A stretch of 64,000 nucleotides of DNA, taken from assembly GCF_035818675.1 (NCBI RefSeq), contig NZ_JAYKZZ010000016.1, positions 124,001 through 188,000 of the forward strand. Direction: 5' to 3'. Within the stretch, counting starts at the first letter, position 1. Each line of letters begins with the position of its first letter. The notes beneath the pieces are model-generated. The model was not told the origin of the DNA. It saw only the letters and a list, made by a program, of their open reading frames with translations, and made no database searches. This document shows, in pieces, positions 41,459 to 50,795 of this stretch. The DNA is from Parapedobacter flavus. Its GTDB lineage: Bacteria; Bacteroidota; Bacteroidia; Sphingobacteriales; Sphingobacteriaceae. Position numbers and translations under genes: made by a program.

Positions 41459-43378
41459 ATGATAGATTTAATTTGGTTGATCCCGCTTTTGCCACTGATT
41501 GGTTTTCTAATCAACGGCGTGGGCAGGAATGCGTTGCCTAAATCGTTGGTTGGGCTATTGGGTAGTGGCGTGGTGTTGGCCTCCTTTCTGTTGAGCTGCG
41601 GCGTATTTGCGGAGGTATATGCGGCCCGGCAAGCCGGTGAATCCGCAACATTTATCCATTCCATTTTCGAATGGATTACCGCTGGTAGCCTGAGCGTTTC
41701 ACTTTCCTTCTTGGTCGATCCACTGAGTGCCATTATGCTGCTCATTGTCACCGGCATCGGTTTTCTCATCCACGTCTATTCCATTGGTTACATGAAGCAC
41801 GATGCGGGATTTGCGAAATTCTTTGCATACCTCAACCTTTTCGTCTTTTTCATGCTGCTATTGGTGCTGGGGTCAAACTACGTGGTCATGTTCATCGGCT
41901 GGGAAGGGGTTGGCCTATGCTCTTACCTGCTGATTGGCTTCTGGTTTAAGAACAAGGAGTTTGCCAGCGCAGGAAAGAAAGCCTTTGTGATGAACCGCAT
42001 TGGCGATTTGAGTTTCCTCATTGCCGTATTCTTGATATTCAACACCTTCGGTACGTTGGAGTTTACAGGCGTATTTTCGCAGGCGGCCGGTATGGCCATG
42101 GGCGATACGACATTGTTGCTGATTACGTTGCTACTTTTTGTTGCTGCTACTGGTAAATCGGCCCAGATACCGCTGTTCACCTGGTTGCCCGATGCTATGG
42201 CCGGCCCAACGCCCGTGTCGGCATTGATCCACGCCGCTACGATGGTTACCGCCGGTATTTACATGATTGCTCGTTCCAACATCCTGTTTACGCTTTCGCC
42301 GATTACCATGCAGGTAATTGCTGCTATTGGCATCTGCACGGCTTTGTTGGCGGCCGCCATCGCTATTACACAAAACGACATCAAGAAGGTGCTAGCCTAT
42401 TCCACCGTATCACAATTGGGCTATATGTTTCTGGGGTTAGGGGTAGGTGCCTTCACGGGTGCCTTTTTCCACGTCATTACCCACGCCTTTTTTAAGGCGC
42501 TGCTGTTTTTGGGTGCTGGATCAGTGATCCACGCCATGAGCGATGAGCAGGATATGCGCAGTATGGGTGGTTTGAAAAGGCACTTGCCCATCACGTATGC
42601 AACTATGCTGGTTGCCACGATTGCCATTGCGGGCATACCGCCGTTATCTGGCTTTTTTTCTAAAGACGAGATACTTGCCCATGCGTTTGCCGAGAATAAA
42701 TTGCTGTGGGTGCTTGGATTCATCGGTGCGCTATTCACGGCGTTTTATATGTTCAGGATGCTCTCGCTGACGTTCTTCGGCAAGTTCAAGGGTACGGCTG
42801 AACAGGCCAGCCACTTGCACGAGTCGCCAGCTACGATGACAATACCCTTGGTTATCCTCGCTGTGTTCGCAGCCGTAGGCGGTTTGCTTAATGTGCCATC
42901 AGCGCTGGGTGGGGGGCATGCCTTGGCCGACTTCCTTTCGCCGGTATTTGCTGATTCCGTCGCGGTAACGGGGGCATTCCATTTAGACCACAGTACCGAG
43001 TACGTGCTCATGGCTGTTTCTGCAGTCGGGGCAATCGTCATGGCGGTATTTGCCTATCGGAAATACGCAGTTAAGGGCATCGTTCTGGAGTCAGACGATG
43101 CACCGCGTGGACTGCTCGCACGGCTTTCTTACCATAAATTTTATGTGGATGAACTATACGATGCCATCGTTGTACGCCCACTTAATGCGCTATCGGTATT
43201 CTTTTACCGTATCGTAGACAGGGCAGGCATCGATGGGTTGGTTAATGGTTTGGGAAAACGTGTGGGTGAGTCGGGCAACGGAATTCGGCTGTTGCAGACC
43301 GGCAACGTGGGTTCCTATATCTTTATGATGGTCATCGCCGTTGTGGCGCTTTTGGCCTATGGTTTTTTTAACGGTTAA
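41459..43378 (+). CDS. nuoL: NADH-quinone oxidoreductase subunit L
   Basis: Largest antiporter-like proton-pumping subunit (ND5). The 639-residue product has about 15-16 helices, with VVMFIGWEGVGLCSYLLIGFW (pump glutamate), KSAQIPLFTWLPDAMAGPTPVSALIHAATMVTAGIYMIAR (the characteristic Lys-containing loop) and HVITHAFFKALLFLGAGSVIHAM. A C-terminal lateral helix region follows. Length is usual. nuoM starts 23 bp later. Confidence 0.97.
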   Translation: MIDLIWLIPLLPLIGFLINGVGRNALPKSLVGLLGSGVVLASFLLSCGVFAEVYAARQAGESATFIHSIFEWITAGSLSVSLSFLVDPLSAIMLLIVTGIGFLIHVYSIGYMKHDAGFAKFFAYLNLFVFFMLLLVLGSNYVVMFIGWEGVGLCSYLLIGFWFKNKEFASAGKKAFVMNRIGDLSFLIAVFLIFNTFGTLEFTGVFSQAAGMAMGDTTLLLITLLLFVAATGKSAQIPLFTWLPDAMAGPTPVSALIHAATMVTAGIYMIARSNILFTLSPITMQVIAAIGICTALLAAAIAITQNDIKKVLAYSTVSQLGYMFLGLGVGAFTGAFFHVITHAFFKALLFLGAGSVIHAMSDEQDMRSMGGLKRHLPITYATMLVATIAIAGIPPLSGFFSKDEILAHAFAENKLLWVLGFIGALFTAFYMFRMLSLTFFGKFKGTAEQASHLHESPATMTIPLVILAVFAAVGGLLNVPSALGGGHALADFLSPVFADSVAVTGAFHLDHSTEYVLMAVSAVGAIVMAVFAYRKYAVKGIVLESDDAPRGLLARLSYHKFYVDELYDAIVVRPLNALSVFFYRIVDRAGIDGLVNGLGKRVGESGNGIRLLQTGNVGSYIFMMVIAVVALLAYGFFNG

Positions 43379-43401
43379 TCGACGAAAGTTATATCGCGTA
43401 C

Positions 43402-44853
43402 ATGGACAATCTATTTATACTACTCTTAATTCCGGTCCTTGGAGCTCTGGCGCTCGCTTTGGTACGGCAAGCGCGTACGGCCAAGCAACTGGCGCTGCTG
43501 GTGTCGCTGCTTTCCTTAGCGCTCACCATCCCATTTTTAGTTAACTTCGTTCCGGATGCTAGTATGCAGTTTGAGCAGCGGTTTGCATGGATACCCGCAT
43601 TCGGCGTCCACTTCCATATCGGCATAGACGGCATCAGTTTGCCCCTGGTGCTGCTTACCAATGGGCTTATCCCCTTGATTATCCTTTCTGCGTTCAATCA
43701 TGATTACAAAGGTGGTTTCTATGCACTAATATTGTTTATGCAGGCCGGGCTGCTACTCGTTTTCACTGCCCTAGACGCATTCGCATTTTACGTGGGCTGG
43801 GAGGCGGCGCTGATTCCCATTTATTTTATCTGCGCCCTATGGGGTGGCGAGAACCGTGTCCGTGTAAACATCAAATTCTTCATTTATACCTTTTTCGGAA
43901 GCCTGTTGATGCTTATCGCCATCATCTACCTGCACGTGCAGGTGCCCTCGGGCGACTATGAGCTTAGTTCGTTTTACCAGCTGGCGCTCGACAGTGGTAC
44001 GCAGCGGTGGATTTTCTGGGCGTTCTTCATTGCTTTTGCGATCAAGATGCCGATTTTCCCCTTCCACACCTGGCAGCCTGATACCTATACCGAGGCACCG
44101 ACTGCAGGCACGATGTTACTGGCGGCGATCATGCTCAAAATGGGTGTGTACGGCCTTATCCGGTGGCTGATCCCCATTGCTCCGCTGGGTGTGGCCGCCT
44201 ACGGACAGTTGGCCTTGGTACTGTGTGTCATCGGGGTAGTCTACGCATCCGTCATTGCGTTTAAGCAAGGCGATGCGAAACGGCTGATAGCCTATTCGTC
44301 TATCGCACACGTAGGCCTCATTGGGGCCGGCGTTTTTGCGTGGAATGTACAGAGCTTGCAAGGCGCCATCATCCAGATGGTCAATCATGGCATCAGTGTG
44401 CTGGGGCTGTTCTTTGTTGTAGATATCCTCATCCGCCGGTTGGGCACGCGCGATTTGGGTGCTATGGGTGGAATCGCGAGATCGGCACCGGCACTGGCGA
44501 TTGCGTTTTTAATAATCGTGATGGGTGCCATCGGTCTGCCGCTTACCAACGGCTTTGTCGGTGAGTTTCTGTTGCTGATCGGTATTTATCAGTATGGAAT
44601 CTGGTATGCCGCCTTCGGCGGACTTACCATCATTCTTGGCGCTGTCTATTTACTACGGATGTACCAAAAGGTGATGTTGGGTGAGACGAATGCCCAAACA
44701 ATCGGTTTTGCCGACATAAAAGGAACCGAATGGGTGGTGCTGGCGGCGGTTGTGGCGCTGGTGATTGGGATCGGCGTATACCCGAAACCATTGCTGGATA
44801 TCTCCGAGGCGGCCGTTACGGAGTTGGTCGAAAAGATCAGTTTGGTCAAATAA
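43402..44853 (+). CDS. nuoM: NADH-quinone oxidoreductase subunit M
   Basis: Antiporter-like proton-pumping subunit (ND4) of 483 residues. Visible are FHIGIDGISLPLVLLTNG, FYVGWEAALIPIYFICALWGGENR (pump glutamate), KMPIFPFHTWQPDTYTEAPTAGTMLLAAIMLKMGVYGLIRW, and SIAHVGLIGAGVFAWNVQSLQGAIIQMVNHGIS. Length and helix count fit the family. A 7-bp hairpin lies in the 58-bp gap before nuoN. Confidence 0.97.
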   Translation: MDNLFILLLIPVLGALALALVRQARTAKQLALLVSLLSLALTIPFLVNFVPDASMQFEQRFAWIPAFGVHFHIGIDGISLPLVLLTNGLIPLIILSAFNHDYKGGFYALILFMQAGLLLVFTALDAFAFYVGWEAALIPIYFICALWGGENRVRVNIKFFIYTFFGSLLMLIAIIYLHVQVPSGDYELSSFYQLALDSGTQRWIFWAFFIAFAIKMPIFPFHTWQPDTYTEAPTAGTMLLAAIMLKMGVYGLIRWLIPIAPLGVAAYGQLALVLCVIGVVYASVIAFKQGDAKRLIAYSSIAHVGLIGAGVFAWNVQSLQGAIIQMVNHGISVLGLFFVVDILIRRLGTRDLGAMGGIARSAPALAIAFLIIVMGAIGLPLTNGFVGEFLLLIGIYQYGIWYAAFGGLTIILGAVYLLRMYQKVMLGETNAQTIGFADIKGTEWVVLAAVVALVIGIGVYPKPLLDISEAAVTELVEKISLVK

Positions 44854-44867
44854 AATGAAAGAATACA

Positions 44868-44891
44868 CCTTCCGGAAGTGATTACGGAAGG
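44868..44891 (+). other. Intercistronic hairpin between nuoM and nuoN
   Basis: CCTTCCG (44868-44874) pairs perfectly with CGGAAGG (44885-44891) over a 10-nt loop. No T-run follows. It may set relative mRNA stability within the operon. Confidence 0.4.
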
Positions 44892-44911
44892 ACTAAGATA
44901 ATAATCGAAAC

Positions 44912-46291
44912 ATGAGTGCAATCATTACGCTGTCTTTGTTAGCCATATTGGTGCTGTATCTGGGGTTGTTTAAAGCTCAGAAGGCGCTGCTGCCGGTGTC
45001 CTTGTTTGGCCTTGTCACCGCGTTAGGATGCTATGGCGTGCAGTGGGGTATAAGCGCCGAGCCGCTGTATAGTGGTATGGTATTGTTTGACCATTTTGCC
45101 GTGGCTTTCTCCGTGGTGTGCGTGGTGTTAACCGCATTGGTGTTGCTGCTATCCAAAGATTATTTCGACAAATCGAGCCCCCATGTGGCCGAGTATTATG
45201 CCCTTATCCTATTCTCGCTGACGGGTGCGGCGTTGGTGGTTTCCTTCCATAATCTGGCCATGCTGTTTATCGGTATCGAAATCATGTCTGTTGCGCTGTA
45301 TATCCTCGCGGGCATCCGTAAGAAAGATTTTGCCTCCAACGAGGCGGCGCTGAAATACTTTCTGATGGGTGCGTTTTCCACCGGTTTTTTATTGTTTGGT
45401 ATTGCGCTGCTTTATGGCGCCAGTGGCTCATTCGACTTGGCCGCCATCAAGGAATATGTAGTATCCAATCCCCACGAGATATCTCCGCTGTTTTACGCGG
45501 GTATCTTGTTGTTGATTGTTGGACTGGCGTTTAAGGTGGGTGCTGCACCGTTCCATTTTTGGACACCAGATGTGTATGACGGTGCGCCGATACTGGTTAC
45601 GATATTTATGGCAACGGTGGTCAAAACAGCAGCCTTCGCGGGCTTCCTGCGTTTATTTTATTTCTGTTTTGTGCCGTTGCAAGATTTCTGGATGCCGGTA
45701 CTATTGGTGATGACTATCATCACGCTGTTTGTCGGTAATATTACTGCCATTGTACAGCAGAGCGTGAAACGGATGTTGGCCTATTCGAGTATTTCCCATG
45801 CTGGATATTTGCTTTTTGCTATTGTGGCCATCGGTGCAACCTCTGCCGACTCAGTACTCTTCTATGCCACGGCCTACTCCCTGTCCACCATCATCGCTTT
45901 TGGCGCCCTCATCTTAGTAAAGCAAGCAACTGGAAGCGAACATTTCGAGGCATTCAATGGCTTAGCCAAAAAGAACCCTTACTTAGCGTTGGCCATTACC
46001 ATCGCGATGCTGTCATTGGCGGGGATACCACTTACCGCAGGCTTCGTGGGTAAGTTCATGATGTTCTCGGGCGTATTGGCCGATTACCAGGTGCTATTGG
46101 TCGTACTCGCCGTTATCAATGCCGCCATGGGCATTTTCTATTATTTCCGTGTTATCGTGGCGATGTATTTCAAACCGATAGACCGCAATACCGTTGTGGT
46201 TAGTGTCCCATACACGGTCGTATTTTTCCTGGCGGCACTGATCACGCTATTGCTGGGCGTTTACCCCGCGTGGTTCACTGGCTTGCTATAA
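44912..46291 (+). CDS. nuoN: NADH-quinone oxidoreductase subunit N
   Basis: Third antiporter-like proton-pumping subunit (ND2), 459 residues. It has NLAMLFIGIEIMSVALYILAGIRKKDFASNEAALKYFLMGAFSTGFLLFGIALLYG with the pump glutamate, FKVGAAPFHFWTPDVYDGAPILVTIFMATVVKTAAFAGFLR, and VKRMLAYSSISHAGYLLFA. It is the last gene of the operon and converges on the S41 protease gene; the gap holds a possible bidirectional terminator. Confidence 0.96.
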   Translation: MSAIITLSLLAILVLYLGLFKAQKALLPVSLFGLVTALGCYGVQWGISAEPLYSGMVLFDHFAVAFSVVCVVLTALVLLLSKDYFDKSSPHVAEYYALILFSLTGAALVVSFHNLAMLFIGIEIMSVALYILAGIRKKDFASNEAALKYFLMGAFSTGFLLFGIALLYGASGSFDLAAIKEYVVSNPHEISPLFYAGILLLIVGLAFKVGAAPFHFWTPDVYDGAPILVTIFMATVVKTAAFAGFLRLFYFCFVPLQDFWMPVLLVMTIITLFVGNITAIVQQSVKRMLAYSSISHAGYLLFAIVAIGATSADSVLFYATAYSLSTIIAFGALILVKQATGSEHFEAFNGLAKKNPYLALAITIAMLSLAGIPLTAGFVGKFMMFSGVLADYQVLLVVLAVINAAMGIFYYFRVIVAMYFKPIDRNTVVVSVPYTVVFFLAALITLLLGVYPAWFTGLL

Positions 46292-46310
46292 ATGTAGCGA
46301 CAGTAAATCT

Positions 46311-46345
46311 CCGGTGGCATTGCATCTATCCTACAAAGCCACTGG
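46311..46345. terminator. Possible bidirectional terminator between nuoN and the S41 protease gene
   Basis: CCGGTGGC (46311-46318) pairs with GCCACTGG (46338-46345), 8 bp with one G-T, 19-nt loop, in the 63-bp convergent gap. T-runs on either side are poor. Confidence 0.35.
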
Positions 46346-46354
46346 AAATTCTTG

Positions 46355-49300
46355 TTATTTCGACTTATCGGGGAAACTGGGTATCGGTGGTACGCCTGTG
46401 GTACCTCCATCAGCGAGTTTATCCAGTAATACACTGATGCCGCGCGCAAGTTGTGCATCGTTACCCTTGTACTCCTGATAAGGATCATTGATCACCTCGA
46501 TGTCCGGATGTACGCCCTCGCCTTCAATAATAAACGACGAACCATCGGCAGCAAAATGTGCGAACTCTGGCTTACGCATATCGCCGCCATCGATAAATGG
46601 CAGTGAACCGCTGATGCCCACTACCCCGCCCCAGGTGCGTTGGCCGATGAGGGGCCCGATGCCGTAATACTTGAACTGCCAAGGGAACAGGTCACCGTCC
46701 GACGCCGAGTACTGGTCGATGAGGCATACCTTCGGTCCCACATGTGCATCGGGTTTGATGGAGGCTGTTTTGCTGTTGCGCCGCATGGTGCCCAGTCCGG
46801 GTTTGCGTAGCAAGCGCTCGATGATCATCGGCGAGACATTGCCCCCACCGTTCCCTCGGTCGTCAATGATAAGGGCTTCCTTGTCCAACTGCGGGTAAAA
46901 GTAGCGGGCGAATTGGTTAAGTCCTTCCGGCCCCATATCAGGGATATGTACGTACCCGATACGGCCATCGCTTGCGGCGGTGACTTTTTCCATGTTCTGT
47001 TGTACCCATTCGTGGTAATAGAGTGCCGACTCATCGCTGATGGGTTTCACCAATACGGTGCGGGGTCCCTGGCCCGACGATGCCGCGCTGAGCTCCATCT
47101 CCACCAGTTGACCTGCCTTGCCGACGAGCGTCTGGTAAATGTTATCCACGTCTTTCATCGGGGTGCCGTTGACGGCGACGATGTATTCACCTGCGTGAGC
47201 ATTTACGCCTGGCGCGCGCAGCGGCGACACCAGCTCTTTGTTCCAGCTTTGACCGGAGAGTATGCTGTCGATGCGGTAGTTGCCGCTCGCATCGCGACTT
47301 AACCGGGCACCCAATAGTCCCATCTGTATCCGGTTTACGTCGGGCCGGTCGCCACTATTCACGTATGCATGGCCAATGTTTAGTTCGGCAATCAGCTCGC
47401 CGATGAGGTAGGTGAGGTCATCGCGATGATTCACGAATGGTAACAATGGTGCGTATTTATCATGCATTGCTTCCCAGTCTACGCCGTGCATATTTGGGTC
47501 GTAGAAATAATCCCGCATTTGGCGCCAGCTCTCGTCATAGATTTGTTTCCATTCCGCTTTCAGGTCTACCGTTACTTTCATTCCGCCCAGATTTACTTTG
47601 TTGGAGGGCGTTATTTTCGACTTGCCTAGGTTTTCGATGAAAAATCCATCGCCATTACGGATTAGAATTTTCTTGCGGTCCGTCGTTACACTATAATTCC
47701 CGAAACTGCCGATGTCGGTTTCCTTTTTATCTTTGAGATTGAAAAATTTAAACCCGCTGTTGCCTCGTGCTCGACTGGAGTAGTAGAGGCCTTCGTTGGT
47801 GGCCACGAGCCGGTAGTAGGAGCCCGGTGTTACCGGAAGACTCTCGATGCGGTCGGCCAACCCTTCTTCATCCACCGTTACGGTATCGTCATTTTTCGAA
47901 GACGCCTTCTCTTTCGTGTCATCATCCTCTTTTTCGCCGCCCTCATCATCATCATCCACCACTACCTCGTCACTTTTTTCGGCAAACGGCGATTTGCTAT
48001 TTGCGCTTAACCGCACGAAATACGGACGGCTCATATCGTTATACACATGGTTCCACTCCGTGCTACCATATGTTGGGCTGAAATCACGCTGCGATACGAA
48101 ATATAGCAATTTTCCGTCGGGGCTGAACTCGGGTTGGCCACTGTTGTACCACGTGTCGGTTACCGGGATGGTTTTCTCGCTGTCGAGGTTGAAAAGGTTG
48201 ATGACCGTAAACTCGCGGGCACGGCCGGGAAGGGTGTAAGCGACCCACTTGCTATCTGGTGCAAAGGTATATGAACCAACCGTACCCTCGTCGGCATGTG
48301 CAATCAACGTGGTGTTGCCCGACTGCACATCGACGGCATAAAGGTTTTGGCTACGATCGCCGTATAGCAGGTATTTGCTGTCCGGGCTCCACACAGGGGT
48401 GAACTTATAGGCCCCGCCATCTTTGGTGAGTTGTTTGGCAGGCGCTGTTCCGTCTTGCCGCTGGATGTATAGTTCGTCTTCCCCAGTACGATCGGAGATG
48501 AAACTTATCCAACGTCCATCGGGGCTCCATCCCACGTTACGGTCGTGTGCGCCGCTACTTTGTGTCAGGTTACGGGTCACTCCAGTTTTGGCCGGCACGG
48601 TGAATACGTCGCCACGTGCGCCGAACACTACCCGCTTGCCATCGGGAGCGAGGTCAGCACTGTATACAAATTCGGACGCATCCACTTGCCTGGAGCGGCC
48701 GGACGCGAAATCTTCTGCGATGGTGATGTGCAGTTGTTCGGTTTGGCCGGTGAGTAGGTTGTGGAGATAAATGTAACCTCCATTTTCGAAGACGATCGCA
48801 TCGCCGCCCAAAGCAGGGAATTTAACATCGTAGTCGGTGAAGTCCGTAACCTTCTTGGTTTGCTTGGTGTGGGTATCGTAGACGTATAGGTTAGCTATGC
48901 GCTCACGGTCGCTCACAAAATAGATGTTGTTTTTATGGTACATCGGGAAAACATCCTGTGCAGGGTTATCGGTCAGGTTCTTGGTCGTTCCCGTTGCGGG
49001 GTCTACCAGCCAGATGTCGTCGGCCATCCCTCCACGGTAGTATTTCCAGGTCCGGAATTCACGGAATACGCGGTTCATCGCCAGCATGGTGCCGTCGGCG
49101 TTGTAAGATGCCCAGGAGGCCACCGAAAAAGGCAGCTCTCGGCTTAGGTCCCCGGTGAGTGGCGCGAGGTACAACTTGCCCTTAAATGCATTGAACGATG
49201 TCCCGCGGCCTCGGTAAATCACATGTTGATCGTCAGGCGTCCAACCCATGACGATGTTGTTGGGGCCCATTCTGTCGGCTACATCATCACGGCCGAGTGT

Positions 49301-49615
49301 CGCGGTATACGTGATGCGTTTGGGCTCACCACCCTGCGCCGGAATAACAAATACCTCGGTATTGCCATCATACTGGCCAGTGAAAGCAATCTTTTTGCCG
49401 TCGTGGCTGAATCGGGCAAATAGCTCATATCCAGGGTGGCTGGTGATGCGCCGGGCCATCCCCCCTTCGGTCGATGCTACATAAAGGTCGCCCGCATATG
49501 TAAATGCCAGCTGGTTGCCATGAACGGCGGGAAAACGAAGCAAGCGCGCTTCTTCTTGCGCAGTGGTGACCAAAATACAGCACAGTAGGGCAATGAGTAA
49601 ATTGATTTTCTTCAT
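46355..49615 (-). CDS. Exported tricorn-like S41 family serine protease
   Basis: A 1086-residue protein of the tricorn-core S41 class with a signal peptide (MKKINLLIALLCCILVTTAQ). The first ~560 residues contain WD40-like/TolB-type propeller units (GNQLAFTYAGDLYVASTEGG, FSHDGKKIAFTGQYDGN, WSPDGRWISFISDRTG, WSPDSKYLLYGDR). A low-complexity acidic linker follows at about 548-575 (DDDDEGGEKEDDDTKEK), then a PDZ domain (about 755-840) and the S41 domain with GRIGYVHIPDMGPEGLNQFARYF, IDDRGNGGGNVSPMIIERL and the nucleophile serine in SASDGD. Predicted to degrade peptides in the periplasm. It is monocistronic. Confidence 0.9.
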   Translation of the reverse strand: MKKINLLIALLCCILVTTAQEEARLLRFPAVHGNQLAFTYAGDLYVASTEGGMARRITSHPGYELFARFSHDGKKIAFTGQYDGNTEVFVIPAQGGEPKRITYTATLGRDDVADRMGPNNIVMGWTPDDQHVIYRGRGTSFNAFKGKLYLAPLTGDLSRELPFSVASWASYNADGTMLAMNRVFREFRTWKYYRGGMADDIWLVDPATGTTKNLTDNPAQDVFPMYHKNNIYFVSDRERIANLYVYDTHTKQTKKVTDFTDYDVKFPALGGDAIVFENGGYIYLHNLLTGQTEQLHITIAEDFASGRSRQVDASEFVYSADLAPDGKRVVFGARGDVFTVPAKTGVTRNLTQSSGAHDRNVGWSPDGRWISFISDRTGEDELYIQRQDGTAPAKQLTKDGGAYKFTPVWSPDSKYLLYGDRSQNLYAVDVQSGNTTLIAHADEGTVGSYTFAPDSKWVAYTLPGRAREFTVINLFNLDSEKTIPVTDTWYNSGQPEFSPDGKLLYFVSQRDFSPTYGSTEWNHVYNDMSRPYFVRLSANSKSPFAEKSDEVVVDDDDEGGEKEDDDTKEKASSKNDDTVTVDEEGLADRIESLPVTPGSYYRLVATNEGLYYSSRARGNSGFKFFNLKDKKETDIGSFGNYSVTTDRKKILIRNGDGFFIENLGKSKITPSNKVNLGGMKVTVDLKAEWKQIYDESWRQMRDYFYDPNMHGVDWEAMHDKYAPLLPFVNHRDDLTYLIGELIAELNIGHAYVNSGDRPDVNRIQMGLLGARLSRDASGNYRIDSILSGQSWNKELVSPLRAPGVNAHAGEYIVAVNGTPMKDVDNIYQTLVGKAGQLVEMELSAASSGQGPRTVLVKPISDESALYYHEWVQQNMEKVTAASDGRIGYVHIPDMGPEGLNQFARYFYPQLDKEALIIDDRGNGGGNVSPMIIERLLRKPGLGTMRRNSKTASIKPDAHVGPKVCLIDQYSASDGDLFPWQFKYYGIGPLIGQRTWGGVVGISGSLPFIDGGDMRKPEFAHFAADGSSFIIEGEGVHPDIEVINDPYQEYKGNDAQLARGISVLLDKLADGGTTGVPPIPSFPDKSK

Positions 49616-49710
49616 GAGATGCGATTACGTTTTAAATCAATTAAAGGTACAGGGACCGAAGTTAAGAAAATCATTTTCAAATTAGGGAGGCAGGGGTGTG
49701 GGCTTGACAT

Positions 49711-49741
49711 AAAAAAACCGTTCCGACTTGCGTCGGAACGG
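49711..49741 (-). terminator. Intrinsic terminator for the S24 repressor transcript
   Basis: A perfect 10-bp stem (CCGTTCCGAC at 49718-49727 with GTCGGAACGG at 49732-49741, 4-nt loop). On the minus strand it is followed by seven T (49711-49717). It lies 136 bp past the repressor stop and also insulates the upstream side of the S41 gene. Confidence 0.8.
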
Positions 49742-49877
49742 CCGCCCCAATGGGGTTAGGGGCTATCAACCTAAACCTATCTGAGTAATAGCGAAAACGG
49801 TGCCAAAAATTGCCGGAGGCCGAAAAATTTTCTTTTTTTATCCGCCACTGCCCATTCGTTATCGCGCTGGTGTTTCG

Positions 49878-50591
49878 TCACAGTTGGCTGCGCGTTATTT
49901 TGCCCTTAATAATATACAGCCGAACGATGGCGGCTTTGTCGATAACCGTGTCACCACTATATGCTGGATTGCTTGCCCGAAGAATAATTTTCTCGGCCTC
50001 TTCATGCTGATGAAGCAGTTTTACGGTAATCATACTATTGGCGCGTTCGTCAGTAACGACGAGGTAGGCTTCCCCCCACAGGATGACATCACGGTTAACG
50101 ACTTCTTTTACGGCGATGATCTCACCATTGACAAAGCGCGGAAACATGCTGTCGCCATAAATTGGCAGGTATGCCGCGCAGTCATTGAAAGGACGGTAGT
50201 TTACATAGTACTCGGGTACGCTTTCGCTGAAGATATCGATGAACCCCGCTTGCAACTGGGTAAGTTTGACGTCAAAAAAGGGTACACTTTCCTCATTGCC
50301 TGCCGGCTGTGGCTGGAACGTCTTCTTATGGTAGGGTCGTACTTTAAGAACCTTATCGCCCTTCCCTGTATGGAGATAATTTGGGTTGATATTGTAATAT
50401 TCGATAATATCTTTGGCGAGCCGCTTGCCTATATTGCGCTTATTGTTTTCAATGGACGAGCCGTTATTAAAGGCCTTCATTAATGGGCTGTAGAACTCTT
50501 CTACCGTCATTCCCAATGAATTCCGGACCTCCTTGAGACGAGGGCCAACTTTTTCCGATTGTAAATCAATGGATTCCACGATATTTTTCAT
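49878..50591 (-). CDS. LexA/CI-like transcriptional repressor with S24 peptidase domain
   Basis: Predicted DNA-binding repressor of 237 residues. The N-terminal helix-turn-helix region (about 8-78) reads VGPRLKEVRNSLGMTVEEFY and ends INPNYLHTGKGD, the pattern of Bacteroidota phage-type repressors. The C-terminal S24 domain (about 100-237) has the nucleophile serine S148 in YGDSMFPRFVNGE and the lysine K191 in ITVKLL. An Ala-Gly dipeptide at 115-116 (LQAGF) is placed 33 residues before S148, close to the LexA spacing. So the self-cleavage machinery seems intact. The frame extends 205 codons upstream without another ATG close by, so ATG 50591 is taken. It is divergent from the HEPN gene, with a palindrome between. 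Confidence 0.85.
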   Translation of the reverse strand: MKNIVESIDLQSEKVGPRLKEVRNSLGMTVEEFYSPLMKAFNNGSSIENNKRNIGKRLAKDIIEYYNINPNYLHTGKGDKVLKVRPYHKKTFQPQPAGNEESVPFFDVKLTQLQAGFIDIFSESVPEYYVNYRPFNDCAAYLPIYGDSMFPRFVNGEIIAVKEVVNRDVILWGEAYLVVTDERANSMITVKLLHQHEEAEKIILRASNPAYSGDTVIDKAAIVRLYIIKGKITRSQL

Positions 50592-50608
50592 TTTACTCCA
50601 ATTTGATA

Positions 50609-50638
50609 TTGAAAACTTATCTAAAGATAGTATCTTTG
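50609..50638 (+). promoter_or_regulatory. Bacteroidota-type promoter of the HEPN gene
   Basis: TTG (50609-50611), 19 nt, then TATCTTTG (50631-50638). The -7 box is covered by the right arm of the palindrome at 50623-50637, so a protein bound there would block this promoter. Confidence 0.5.
50623..50637. promoter_or_regulatory. Perfect 15-bp palindrome, candidate repressor operator
   Basis: AAAGATAGTATCTTT: two 7-bp arms around one central base. It lies 32 bp before the repressor ATG, within that gene's predicted leader, and overlaps the -7 box of the divergent HEPN promoter. Assignment to the S24 repressor is inference from position. Confidence 0.5.
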
Positions 50639-50659
50639 ATGTGTTGCGATAGCAAGATA

Positions 50660-50689
50660 CAAACTTAAAGAACTTTGCAGGGTATACAA
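50660..50689 (-). promoter_or_regulatory. Bacteroidota-type promoter of the S24 repressor gene
   Basis: On the minus strand TTG (50687-50689), 19 nt, then TAAGTTTG (50660-50667). The leader of about 60 nt would contain the palindrome. Confidence 0.5.
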
Positions 50690-50795
50690 TTAAAAAATCA
50701 AGGCCATACGGCTTTAAAAAATTCCATTGACTGTGACAGAAATAGATAAACCATTGCAAACGCAGCCCATTTATCAGGCTGAAAAACCGACCACC

